Source of the DNA: Thermoproteus sp. CP80
Lineage (GTDB): Archaea; Thermoproteota; Thermoprotei; Thermoproteales; Thermoproteaceae
DNA length: 38,787 bases
Reading direction: 5' to 3'
Assembly: GCF_002077075.2 (NCBI RefSeq)
Contig: NZ_LCWM02000014.1
Span: 1 to 38,787, forward strand
Within the stretch, counting starts at the first letter, position 1; every line of letters starts with the position of its first letter. The position numbers were made by a program, and so were the translations under genes. This document shows positions 16,039 to 23,372 of this stretch, one piece after another. The notes under the pieces were generated by a model. The model did not search any database. It saw only the letters and a list, made by a program, of their open reading frames with translations, and was not told where the DNA came from.

Positions 16039-16382
16039 ATATCACGTTAGATTTAATTTTCTTTATTTTTATTTTTAGTATAGGTTTATATGTTGTTTAC
16101 AAGATTGAGCATGATGTAAAGATCTTGAGGATCCTGAAGGCCTATCCCGTAGCGGCGAAGGTGAAGGGCGAGGGCCTTATCGACTTCTCCAACCTATCGG
16201 TTCTGATCAGGGATTACGACATAGAGTACTCGGTGGATGGGCCTGTCGACGTGGAGAGGGTGGGCGAGGGCGTATATAGGATAAGGGCCAAGTCGGGCGG
16301 CCGGGTGACGTTCAGGATAGTGGCTTACGGGAACTTCGACGAATACTCCGTGGAGAAGACCGTGGAGGTGCTAGGCGGATAG
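16035..16382 (+). CDS. Single-pass membrane protein with extracytoplasmic beta domain
   Basis: The 115-residue protein starts with ATG overlapping the previous stop (ATGA). Residues 5-25 form a transmembrane helix (DLIFFIFIFSIGLYVVY). The rest is beta-rich (SVDGPVDVERVGEGVYRIRAKSGGRVTFRIVAYG) and could be a small Ig-like domain. No catalytic motif is seen. The first 25 codons are strongly AT-rich, whereas the second half has the usual GC-ending codons. The end overlaps the convergent membrane protein gene by 12 nt. Confidence 0.7.
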   Translation: MNITLDLIFFIFIFSIGLYVVYKIEHDVKILRILKAYPVAAKVKGEGLIDFSNLSVLIRDYDIEYSVDGPVDVERVGEGVYRIRAKSGGRVTFRIVAYGNFDEYSVEKTVEVLGG

Positions 16383-16751
16383 GGTGCGCGACAGCCTGAA
16401 CACCTCGACGTCCCACGCCACGGCCGCCAGATAGAACGCTATATATGGGGCGGTGTCCCCGGCGATGGCGCCAGCTATGCCGGCCAGAGACGACAGGGCG
16501 AGCACGAGGCCCACGGAATCCACAAGCGCGATGAGGGGCACTATGACCACGTAGATCTCGGGCTCCCTCGCTATGGAGAGCACTAGGGAGGCTATGGCCG
16601 TTATCACTATGCCCACGACGGCTACTGGGTCCAACAAGAGCGTGGCGAAATATATCGCCAATACGGCGACGAATCTATATATGGCCAGGGATGCCAACAG
16701 CCTCTGCACGTCGGAGGTCGCGGAGGAGTATTTCAAGCTTTCCGGCCCCAT
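16371..16751 (-). CDS. Small multi-spanning membrane protein, unknown function
   Basis: I place the start at the ATG at 16751 (126 residues, MGPESLKYSSATSDVQRLLA), because a TATA box lies 23 nt upstream; the longer frame would run through that promoter. About three to four hydrophobic segments are seen: AIYRFVAVLAIYFATLLL, VAVVGIVITAIASLVLSIA, VVIVPLIALVDSVGLVLALSSLAGIAG and APYIAFYLAAVAW. No known motif is found. It is divergent from eL13, apparently sharing one TATA element. Confidence 0.7.
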   Translation of the reverse strand: MGPESLKYSSATSDVQRLLASLAIYRFVAVLAIYFATLLLDPVAVVGIVITAIASLVLSIAREPEIYVVIVPLIALVDSVGLVLALSSLAGIAGAIAGDTAPYIAFYLAAVAWDVEVFRLSRTLSA

Positions 16752-16765
16752 CGCGGCGGGGAATA

Positions 16766-16775
16766 CTTTATAAAT
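16766..16775. promoter_or_regulatory. Shared TATA box between membrane protein gene and rpl13e
   Basis: CTTTATAAAT reads as TTTATAAA on the plus strand, 28 nt before the eL13 ATG at 16795, and as TTTATAAAG on the minus strand, 23 nt before the membrane protein ATG at 16751. The gap between starts is 43 bp and contains no other TATA-like sequence. Confidence 0.5.
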
Positions 16776-16794
16776 CGGTCCTTGCGGGGTGCCC

Positions 16795-17283
16795 ATGGTC
16801 GACGCCGCAGCGGCGACGCCGCCTCGACCGCTCGTGAGGGAACCCGCCGCCATAAGTAAAGGCGGAGTCGTCAAGTGGAGGACAGGCAGAGGGTTTTCAG
16901 CCGGCGAGGTGGAGAAGGCCGGCTTAACCGTGGAGCAGGCTAGGCTGCTCGGCCTCTACGTGGACGCCAGACGCAGGTCCGTCCACGAGGCCAACGTTCA
17001 GGCGCTTAGGGAATGGCTGGTCGAAATATTGGAGGGACGGGCAGCTCCCCCCAGGCCCAAGACCGCGGTATCGACGTCGATCAAGCCCAAGAGAGGGCGC
17101 GCATATAGGGGCCTAACCTCGGCGGGTAGGAGAGCCAGAGGCTTGTTGGGCGCTAGATATAAGGAGACCCACGCCAGGAAGTGGAAGAAGAAGGCGGCGG
17201 AGAGAGCCGCCAGGAAGCGGCACGAGGCGACCAAGGGCCTGGGCAATCTGCAGAGAATTTCAAAAATAATATATAAGAAATAA
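16795..17283 (+). CDS. rpl13e: Ribosomal protein eL13
   Basis: The 162-residue basic protein has the eL13 core GRGFSAGEVEKAGLTVEQARLLGLYVDARRRSVHEANVQAL, then a lysine/arginine-rich tail (RKWKKKAAERAARKRHEATKGLGN). eL13 is present in many crenarchaea and binds 23S rRNA in the large subunit. The ATG at 16795 is preferred from the TATA spacing; a GTG two codons earlier (16789) is possible. An N-terminal extension of about 20 residues precedes the conserved KWRTGRGF segment. The stop at 17281-17283 directly abuts the stop of the convergent regulator gene. Confidence 0.87.
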   Translation: MVDAAAATPPRPLVREPAAISKGGVVKWRTGRGFSAGEVEKAGLTVEQARLLGLYVDARRRSVHEANVQALREWLVEILEGRAAPPRPKTAVSTSIKPKRGRAYRGLTSAGRRARGLLGARYKETHARKWKKKAAERAARKRHEATKGLGNLQRISKIIYKK

Positions 17284-17943
17284 TTATTTAAATCTACGCA
17301 AATTCTCTATCAATATCTCTATTTCTAAATTGGTTATAGCCAATGGTATATATTCACGTTTACATATCTCTAGTGCAAGGTTGTCTATCTCCTTAACTCC
17401 GTGTAGCACAATTACGGCAGGCTTTAGGTTCACCACGGCGGACATGGACTTGACGGCTATGACGGGAGATCTGCCGGTCGACACCTTTGTGAATATGGCG
17501 GCTCTCTGCGACGTCGTGCCGTATAGGCGCAGATATTCGTTCGAGGGAACCTCTAGGACCAGCTTTATGCTGTCGACCAGGGTATAGCCGTATATATCCA
17601 CAGTCGGCGGCTCTATCAAGACCTCCGCATCTATTGCGTTTAAAAACTCCTTGATGGGGACGGGAGACGTGAAGTCCCGCATGTCGAGCACGGCTATCCA
17701 GTACTTCTCCTTCAATATCTGCCGCATCAGGAGGTTGACGATAGGGCTACCTCGCTCCAGGTCGGCCTCTATGAGAGCCTGGACCAGCCTCTTCACGAAC
17801 CTGGCGCCGGGGAACTTCCTGCGGCCGGACTCATAATCGCTGATAACGCTCGGCGACGTGTTGAGCCGCACCGCCAACGCCGTCTGGGTCAGCCCGAAGA
17901 CGAGACGCCACCTTTTTATCGCCTCGCCGGGATTCTCAGACAT
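17284..17943 (-). CDS. HTH (XRE/Cro-type) transcriptional regulator, COG1709-like
   Basis: The 219-residue protein starts at ATG 17943 (MSENPGEAIKRWRLVFG), 26 nt after a TATA element (TGTATATTG), rather than at the longer ATG at 17994. The N-terminal 60 residues form a Cro-type HTH (LTQTALAVRLNTSPSVISDYESGRRKFP). The remaining alpha/beta domain (PPTVDIYGYTLVDSIKLVLEVP; VIAVKSMSAVVNLKPAVIVLHG) resembles the ligand-binding part of the archaeal COG1709 regulators. The ligand and targets are unknown. The last 35 codons are AT-rich. Confidence 0.8.
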   Translation of the reverse strand: MSENPGEAIKRWRLVFGLTQTALAVRLNTSPSVISDYESGRRKFPGARFVKRLVQALIEADLERGSPIVNLLMRQILKEKYWIAVLDMRDFTSPVPIKEFLNAIDAEVLIEPPTVDIYGYTLVDSIKLVLEVPSNEYLRLYGTTSQRAAIFTKVSTGRSPVIAVKSMSAVVNLKPAVIVLHGVKEIDNLALEICKREYIPLAITNLEIEILIENLRRFK

Positions 17944-18052
17944 AATTATATCGCCCGCAATATACATCGCGACGTCCCTATACGGCTGAGTCATTGTGAA
18001 GAAATACGCATGGGAATATAATCATTTCTTTTTTGTAAACAGAGGACGTGCC

Positions 18053-19087
18053 GTGCCTCAAGCAAGAAAAGCTAAATATCGCTGGTACTCCCCCCACGTG
18101 ATCAACAAGGACGAGCTTTTGAGCAAGATACGCGAATTGAGCTCCTCGATGGACCAGATAGAGGGGCAGATAGCCGCCATAACCAAGGAGATAGAGGATA
18201 AACGAAACGCTCTGGGCGAGGTCAGGAGGAGCCTGGCCGAGATCAGATCCCAGATAGACGGCGTAAGGGCTAAGTTCCAGAAGATAAGGGAGGATCTAAA
18301 CCAACTGAGGGCCAGGCGGCAGGAGATAATAGATTCGATACGTAGGGCCAAGTCCCAGATCCTGGAGCTGAACATGGAGGCCCAGAGGCATAGGGAGAAG
18401 CTCGACGCCTACAGGAAGGCCCTCAGCGCGATCAACGAGTACGTGGGGGGCAGGCCGCTGGACAAGGAGAAGATGAAGATGCTGGTCGAGCGGCTTGAGT
18501 ACTACTTCGAGACTTCGCCGACCGACCCGGAGTGGGAGCGCCAGTTCATCAGGACCATATCCGAGATAGAGGAGGAGTTGAACTTGGCGGATTCCCTCGA
18601 GAAGCTGAGGTCCCACATACAGGAGATAAGGAATAGGCTGGACGAGCTGAGGAAGAGGAAGGACGAGATCAGGCAGAACATAGCGAACCTGGTGAGCTCT
18701 CTGAACTCGGTGAAGGAGGAGATAGCTAGGCTCAAGAAGGAGAGGGAGGAGGCGTATAGGCAGCTGACGGAGCTGAAAAAGAAGAGAGAGGAGTTGAAAC
18801 AGGCTAGGGACGAGCTGAAGAAAGCCATCGTGGATCTGGCGGTCAAGAGGAAGGGGCTGAGGGCCCAGCTGGCCCAACTCAGGGACGAGCTCAATAAGTA
18901 CACCATACTGCTCAAGGCCGCGGACCTCTCGGAGAGGTACAAAAACGCCGTGGAGGTCCAGAACGCCAAAAGAGAGAGCTTAAGAGCGAGGGCCGAGGAG
19001 ATATACCAGAAGCTGTTGAGAGGCGAGCGCCTGACCCACGAGGAGATGAAGGTGCTGGCGGAGGCCGGCTACCTAGCTGAGGAGTAG
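18053..19087 (+). CDS. Long coiled-coil protein (COG1340-type)
   Basis: I prefer the GTG at 18053 (344 residues, beginning PQARKAKYRWYSPHV); an in-frame GTG at 17996 is the alternative, but the added 19 residues look non-conserved and AT-rich. From about residue 20 to 310 the protein is an almost continuous charged coiled coil (for example RNRLDELRKRKDEIRQNIANL and QLTELKKKREELKQARDELK), broken once near residue 130-180. The C-terminus has a short conserved-looking helix-turn-helix (YQKLLRGERLTHEEMKVLAEAGYL). COG1340 proteins are widespread in archaea, of unknown function, perhaps chromosome- or ribosome-linked. No ATP-binding site is present, so it is not an SMC. Confidence 0.8.
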   Translation: MPQARKAKYRWYSPHVINKDELLSKIRELSSSMDQIEGQIAAITKEIEDKRNALGEVRRSLAEIRSQIDGVRAKFQKIREDLNQLRARRQEIIDSIRRAKSQILELNMEAQRHREKLDAYRKALSAINEYVGGRPLDKEKMKMLVERLEYYFETSPTDPEWERQFIRTISEIEEELNLADSLEKLRSHIQEIRNRLDELRKRKDEIRQNIANLVSSLNSVKEEIARLKKEREEAYRQLTELKKKREELKQARDELKKAIVDLAVKRKGLRAQLAQLRDELNKYTILLKAADLSERYKNAVEVQNAKRESLRARAEEIYQKLLRGERLTHEEMKVLAEAGYLAEE

Positions 19088-19354
19088 TGAGGAGGCCCCG
19101 GCAGAACTTTAGGCGTTTGCCTCTTGTAGCCGACTTGGATGGCGCATCAGTTCAATTTGTGTTTTCTACCGTCCTTCCTTCGGCGCATTGATTCGACTAA
19201 GTCTCACTAGGATTTCTCTCTCCAGATGGTTTAATTGTATCCCTCCGCCTAGAACAGTCGATATGGAACCCCCTTCGCGGGAAATCCCGTATGTGTCGAA
19301 GCGGTGTGGAAATCGAGAAAAGATTCAATAACTTATGGATGATGATGGCCATGT
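19088..19354. other. Non-coding stretch beside the PaRep2 gene
   Basis: No credible open frame or RNA gene is seen. Composition is close to 50% GC, lower than the flanking genes. Around 19262-19290 a short hairpin (CGGGAAATCCCG) follows GGAACCCCCTTCGCGG. A similar CCCCTTCGCGG occurs at 22397-22407 beyond the other end of the PaRep2 gene, a weak hint of related ends. The region probably holds the 3' flank of the mobile or repeat-family segment. Confidence 0.35.
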
Positions 19355-22291
19355 TCAGAATCTGAATGTCAAGAAGAAATTCAATGTGTTATAATTGAAA
19401 GAAAAAGAGAAAGAAAAGAAAGATTTTGTTTCCGCCAACCACCTCATAACGGCGTCCGCGAGTTCTGAGTAACGCATGAGACCGTACAGGTGTTCTCCAT
19501 TGCATATAGTCTCTACAGTGCCGTCGTTTCTGCGGCGCACCCTCGGCTCCCTCCCCGTGAGGGCCCTCACCAATGCGGCTAGTCTCTCGGCGTCTGCCTC
19601 CCTGCCGCCGGGGGCGTCCGCTCTGGCGTAGGCGCGGCCCAAGGCCGCGTTGTCGGATCCGCGCCTGCTGAACGTCATCGTGTACTCGCGCCGTACGCCG
19701 TCAACCTCAGCCGTTATTTTGATCCTCAGGAGGGTCCTGCCGCCTCTTCCCTTATCAAACTCGGCGCCTCCGCCGAGGACGACAATCACGTGCCTCTTGC
19801 CCTCCACCTCTACCTCCACCCCCTTGACGTCCGCAAGACTTAGGGAGCTCCTCGCCCTCCCCTCCTCCACGATTTCCGCGGCTTTTTCATAGACCTCGTC
19901 GCCCTCCTCCCTGGCCCTCTGGAGTATGTACTCCACGAACTCCGCCGCGAGCCTCCGCTGTTCTTCGGAGCCGTGTATGGAGAGCCGGGCGGCGTACGCC
20001 AAGCCCTCCTTGAGGATCGAGACGTAGCCCGCCTTCCCGCCCTTCGGCATCTTGACCGTGAAGTGGACGCCCTCCACGAGACCCATGGCCCTAAGCCGCT
20101 GAACCTCCCGCTCTATGTTGTGGGGATTGGTGGATTGATATCTGACCTCGAACGTACCCTCTACCAGCCTCGCGTTGTATTTCGGCCATCCCTTCTTTAG
20201 CGTGATGCCGCCCTCCAGCTTCTCCAGCCAGCGGTTGGCCGTGTCCGCGTCCACCCAGCCGTTGCTACGCGCTGCCTTAACGATATCGACGAGGGCGCCT
20301 CTGAGCTTCTCATGGCCGGCCGCCAGCTTGTCGGTAGTAGCTTCGACGTACCACACATCTCTGCCGCCCTTCCTCTTAACCTCGGCGTCTACGCCTATAA
20401 GCTTGAGGAGGCGGGCCGCGAGCTCGGTGCGGCCGCGGTCAGTCGAGTTGAACTGGAGTTCGATTGCGTCTTTGCGCAGATAGACGCTGTATTTGACCTC
20501 GGCGCCGCCCTCCGATATGGTCAGATCTGCGGCGACGCGATCGCTTTTGGTCTTCCTCAAAACCTTCCAGCCGATGTTGACAGTCGTCTTGATACCCAGC
20601 TTTATGGCCTCAGCCAGCTTGTGGTTTATAGTCCTTTTGTCCCCTTTAAGCAGAGGAGGCCCGTAGAGGACGTAAAGACGGGCCAACTTGACCGCGTCAT
20701 CGCCGGATACGACTATATGGAACGTCTTTTCGGCATCCTTAACTTTGGCCTTTATACCGTAGGCCACGAGGACGGCTCTCCAGAGCAATGCAACAGTGCG
20801 ATTACCGATAATTAAGACAACCTTCCCCCTTCCTGCCGCGGACACATATCCGTCACCACCTATAGCCGCCGAGACCACCATGGCGAAGTATTTAACAGTC
20901 TCCTTGTCTATGCCCAACTTCTCCGCCTGTATAAGCAGAAGGGCCGGCGCAATAGCCTCCCTAGCCACCTTGTCGTCGTTAAGTCTCTTCACCAGCGCAT
21001 TAAGCTCCCCCCGTACACCTCCGCCCAACCACCTCGTCGCGGCATCCACGACGTCACGCCAGTTATCGATTGCCCAGCGCTTGAGATCCTCCCAGCCCCC
21101 CGCCTCCACGCCCAAACTCCTGAGCCATCTACTGCTCTTGACGGCTTCGTCAAGCTTGCCGATGGGAGCATGAACCAGAAGCTGGAGCTTCGGCCCCTCT
21201 AGAGTCAAACTCATGCGGAGTCGCACGGCATCAGACCAGCCGAACAAAACCTTAGTCTCCGCCACTTGCCAGAAGTGGGAAGAAGACATGTGCAACACCT
21301 TGTTTCTCCTTCCGACTACCGCATCTATCGACACGTCAGAGGCCAGCCATCCAAGCATATACGGCAGAGGATCCTCAAGAGGCCAATGTTCTTTAAGCTC
21401 CTTTACCGCATTATCTACAACCGCGAGCTCATGCTTGAAGACTTCCCGCCATCTTGCGCCGAACATCAAGACATAGGTCTTCACCTTCTCCCTTTCGCCC
21501 TTCAGCTTTACGTCCTTAAGCCCGACGACCCTATACACCGGCGTCTCTTCGGCTCCTCTCTCCAATATGAGATGACCTCTCTCTAGGAACTTCTTGATGA
21601 AGCCGCGGTAGTACTCAGCGCCAGGCTTTAAGAACAAGCGACGAAGGGCCTCGGCGATAGTCTCCTCGACCGTAGTGGCCCCCTCCACCTTAGTCCTTTC
21701 GGCCTTGTTGTATGCTGTATTTGGTGCGTAGTAGAGAAGCCGGGCCGCCCCGCCCTCCTTAAGCCAGTACCTAGCTATTGTGCCGTATGCACTCCTTCTG
21801 CCTACAGCATAATCTCTATATGCCAGAAGTGCTGCGTATGCCTTCACGCCAAAGTTGGTGTTGTTGAATTTTGAAAACTCTGTTGCCTTCGCATCTGCCA
21901 ACCTTCTCGCTATGTCTTCATCTACATTGAGGAAACTTCTCAGATCATATTTGACTATGTATTCGTTAAGCCTCTTCCTAAGAATCCTCAAGGCGTCCTC
22001 GAATGCCCTTTCCTCCTCCTCGGCCAGCCGCCTTAACGCCACGAGGTCGACCACGTATCTAGCCCTCTTGAGCAGGGACACATCGACTTCTTCCTTCCAC
22101 ACGGCCCTCTTCAGCCCTGTCGTCACTCTTTTCGATGTGGATTCGTAGATATCGAAGGCCTCCTCCAGCGCAAGTGTTGCATAGAAGAGGGCCCTCTTCA
22201 TCCTCTCGTCCGCGGCGTATCTGCCGTATAGTCCGACGCCTCCCTCCGCCCTAAGCTCCCTCTCCGGTGTTTTATACACGGTTGTCTCCAT
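19355..22291 (-). CDS. PaRep2b-like repeat-family protein with LAGLIDADG-like units
   Basis: The 978-residue protein resembles the PaRep2b family, a large paralogous family first seen in Pyrobaculum aerophilum and spread through Thermoproteaceae. ATG at 22291 has a TATA-like CATAAAG about 27 nt upstream. Residues 1-250 are helical and charged. Four similar alpha/beta units can then be seen at about 310-375, 470-545, 590-680 and 710-780, each with a short helix, a strand pair and an ...W..LL/R.LG pattern. The second (AAIGGDGYVSAAGRGKVVL...VALLWRAVLVAYGIKAKV) looks like a LAGLIDADG half-domain, and the first (YMLGWLASDVSIDAV) is a weaker version. DNA binding or endonuclease activity is my inference. 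The final 20 residues are a low-complexity FSFSFSF tail read from a pyrimidine tract. Its function is unknown. Confidence 0.7.
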   Translation of the reverse strand: METTVYKTPERELRAEGGVGLYGRYAADERMKRALFYATLALEEAFDIYESTSKRVTTGLKRAVWKEEVDVSLLKRARYVVDLVALRRLAEEEERAFEDALRILRKRLNEYIVKYDLRSFLNVDEDIARRLADAKATEFSKFNNTNFGVKAYAALLAYRDYAVGRRSAYGTIARYWLKEGGAARLLYYAPNTAYNKAERTKVEGATTVEETIAEALRRLFLKPGAEYYRGFIKKFLERGHLILERGAEETPVYRVVGLKDVKLKGEREKVKTYVLMFGARWREVFKHELAVVDNAVKELKEHWPLEDPLPYMLGWLASDVSIDAVVGRRNKVLHMSSSHFWQVAETKVLFGWSDAVRLRMSLTLEGPKLQLLVHAPIGKLDEAVKSSRWLRSLGVEAGGWEDLKRWAIDNWRDVVDAATRWLGGGVRGELNALVKRLNDDKVAREAIAPALLLIQAEKLGIDKETVKYFAMVVSAAIGGDGYVSAAGRGKVVLIIGNRTVALLWRAVLVAYGIKAKVKDAEKTFHIVVSGDDAVKLARLYVLYGPPLLKGDKRTINHKLAEAIKLGIKTTVNIGWKVLRKTKSDRVAADLTISEGGAEVKYSVYLRKDAIELQFNSTDRGRTELAARLLKLIGVDAEVKRKGGRDVWYVEATTDKLAAGHEKLRGALVDIVKAARSNGWVDADTANRWLEKLEGGITLKKGWPKYNARLVEGTFEVRYQSTNPHNIEREVQRLRAMGLVEGVHFTVKMPKGGKAGYVSILKEGLAYAARLSIHGSEEQRRLAAEFVEYILQRAREEGDEVYEKAAEIVEEGRARSSLSLADVKGVEVEVEGKRHVIVVLGGGAEFDKGRGGRTLLRIKITAEVDGVRREYTMTFSRRGSDNAALGRAYARADAPGGREADAERLAALVRALTGREPRVRRRNDGTVETICNGEHLYGLMRYSELADAVMRWLAETKSFFSFSFSFNYNTLNFFLTFRF
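19397..19423 (-). terminator. Polypyrimidine tract at the PaRep2 gene 3' end, possible terminator
   Basis: The plus strand has 27 consecutive purines, so the minus-strand transcript carries a 27-nt C/U-rich run. It lies just before the stop codon and is translated as FSFSFSF. Archaeal terminators are often U-rich tracts without a hairpin, so the tract may end transcription or mark a boundary of the element. This overlaps the coding end, which is unusual. Confidence 0.35.
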
Positions 22292-22615
22292 GTCTGGAGA
22301 GGAGGTGGTCTTTATGTTGATCTGGTGCGCCGTCGACTAACTGAGTCGGGCGTTTCGGCGCATGTGGAGCGCCCGGCATGTTTCGAATCCGCCGGCCCCT
22401 TCGCGGCGTATCGGCCGCGGGGAGCATCTGCGCATACCGTCAAGTTGAGCCGCCTCGTCCGCCCCTCGGCGAATCCGCCGGCGCTTACAGGGAACATCCA
22501 TGAAAAATCCGACAGGGGGCTAGCCCCCTGTCAAGCCTTTCTCGTGTACTCCCTGTAGGCGTCGAGAAAACCCGCCGAGGGGCGGTTTAATTTGTTTGTA
22601 TGCCGCGGAACGTAC
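22292..22615. other. GC-rich non-coding region with repeats upstream of the PaRep2 gene
   Basis: This 324-bp stretch includes the PaRep2 promoter on the minus strand and the promoter of the Cys-rich gene on the plus strand. Between them lie two copies of a 13-mer, CGAATCCGCCGGC (22384-22396 and 22470-22482), and a perfect palindrome (22511-22532). Short open frames of 60-77 codons exist on both strands but have no recognisable content. It looks like non-coding flank of the repeat-family element rather than a gene. Confidence 0.4.
22511..22532. repeat. Perfect 22-nt palindrome
   Basis: GACAGGGGGCT is followed directly by its exact reverse complement AGCCCCCTGTC, a two-fold symmetric 22-mer with no loop. 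As RNA it would form a very stable stem with a strained tip; as DNA it would suit a dimeric protein. It stands between the divergent PaRep2 and Cys-rich genes, about 50 nt upstream of the TATA element of the latter. Confidence 0.8.
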
Positions 22616-22792
22616 ATGGAGGATGACGCGTTCGGGCGGTGCTACGTCGCATGCATGAACCGCTGCGCGGACGACCGCCGCAGGGACCCCGCGATATGCC
22701 CTGGCGCCCCGGAGGCCGCGGAGTGCGACGAGCTCCGCCCCGCCGAGTGCAGGCCCGCCGACATCGACATGGAGCCGGCAGACTGGGAATAG
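22616..22792 (+). CDS. Cysteine-rich miniprotein, 58 aa
   Basis: ATG at 22616 gives MEDDAFGRCYVACMNRC... with cysteines at 9, 13, 17, 28, 37 and 45, an acidic C-terminus, and no signal peptide. TTTAATTTG about 30 nt upstream serves as TATA; a TTG at 22592 would extend it by 8 residues. The first three cysteines follow CX3CX3C. Thermoproteales use many intracellular disulfides, so a disulfide-bonded fold is plausible, but a metal site is equally possible. No homologue family is recognised. Codon use is GC-rich like the rest. Confidence 0.5.
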   Translation: MEDDAFGRCYVACMNRCADDRRRDPAICPGAPEAAECDELRPAECRPADIDMEPADWE

Positions 22793-22888
22793 CCCCCTCT
22801 TTTTCCCCTACCTCCGCACGGCGGACGCCGGCCCTAAGCCGAGGCGAGGGGGAGGCGCCGAAAAAGTCGAACCAACGCCGTCAAGGCC

Positions 22889-23110
22889 CTATAAAAGGGA
22901 AAAAGGGGAATTATTCCGGGGAAACACCAGATCGTGTACCAAAGTTCTTAGTATCTTCATTTCGGCGTCCATAAAGGCATATAGGCCGTGTCTCGCGAAG
23001 GGGTCGTCCTCATCCGCCAGCATTTTGGCCATCTCCATTATCTTATCCGCCTCGTCCAATATCTCCAACGCTATTTTCCTTTTCTCCTTCCTCTTTCCCT
23101 CCATGCCCAT
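22889..23110 (-). CDS. Small helical protein, unknown function
   Basis: I start at ATG 23110 (73 residues, MGMEGKRKEKRKIALEIL...); a second ATG follows two codons later. The open frame continues upstream for 59 codons of Arg/Ser/Pro-rich sequence running through direct repeats, which I regard as non-coding. The product is a charged helical hairpin: KRKIALEILDEADKIMEMAK, then RHGLYAFMDAEMKILRTLVHDLVF. Such small helical proteins often accompany repeat-family or toxin-antitoxin-like loci, but no specific assignment is possible. No clear TATA element lies at the leaderless distance; a TATA (TTTTATAC) near 23319-23325 on the same strand would give a leader of about 190 nt. Confidence 0.5.
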   Translation of the reverse strand: MGMEGKRKEKRKIALEILDEADKIMEMAKMLADEDDPFARHGLYAFMDAEMKILRTLVHDLVFPRNNSPFSLL

Positions 23111-23187
23111 AAGGCCCTCCGGCCGCAAGACGATCGGCGGCCTCGTGCGCCGGGCCGGAGGGGGGACACGCCGGCGGGAGGCGCAAG

Positions 23188-23312
23188 TGGAACCGAGGCG
23201 GCTGAGGAGGGAGGTACAAGTGGAACCGACACGCCGTGGGGGTGTCGGCGAAGCGCCAAATATGGAACCGATGCGCCGAGCATACAATCGGCGGCAAAGG
23301 CAAATGGAACCG
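23188..23312. repeat. Four spaced direct repeats of TGGAACCGA
   Basis: TGGAACCGA occurs at 23188-23196, 23221-23229, 23263-23271 and 23304-23312, preceded by A-rich CAAGTG, CAAGTG, AAATATG and CAAATG contexts (RTGG or similar). Unit spacing is 33, 42 and 41 bp, so it is roughly periodic with about four helical turns. Between copies 2 and 3 a hairpin (CCGACAC...GTGTCGG) is present. The repeats lie upstream of the small helical gene (minus) and the DUF373 gene (plus). They may be operators, iterons or a structured leader. Spacers differ in sequence, and no CRISPR features are present. Confidence 0.65.
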
Positions 23313-23372
23313 AGAGCGTATAAAACAACGGCTCAAGGGACTAATTGATAAACCCGCTCCACAGATGGCCAT

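Noticed and set aside
19339-19365. ATGATGA followed by CTGA, resembling a C/D box RNA
   Set aside because: Only 27 nt span, no second box pair and no TATA element at the expected distance.
22382-22396. TTCGAATCC resembling a tRNA T-loop
   Set aside because: The flanking bases do not form a T-stem and no acceptor, D or anticodon arms are found around it.
22889-23287. Full 132-residue minus-strand frame
   Set aside because: The first 59 codons are Arg/Ser/Pro-rich, derive from the TGGAACCGA repeats, and lack a promoter at the proper distance; only the 3' part looks coding.
23188-23312. Possible CRISPR array from regularly spaced repeats
   Set aside because: The repeat core is only 9-12 nt, unit spacing varies (33-42 bp) and there are no cas genes; archaeal CRISPR repeats are about 24-37 nt.
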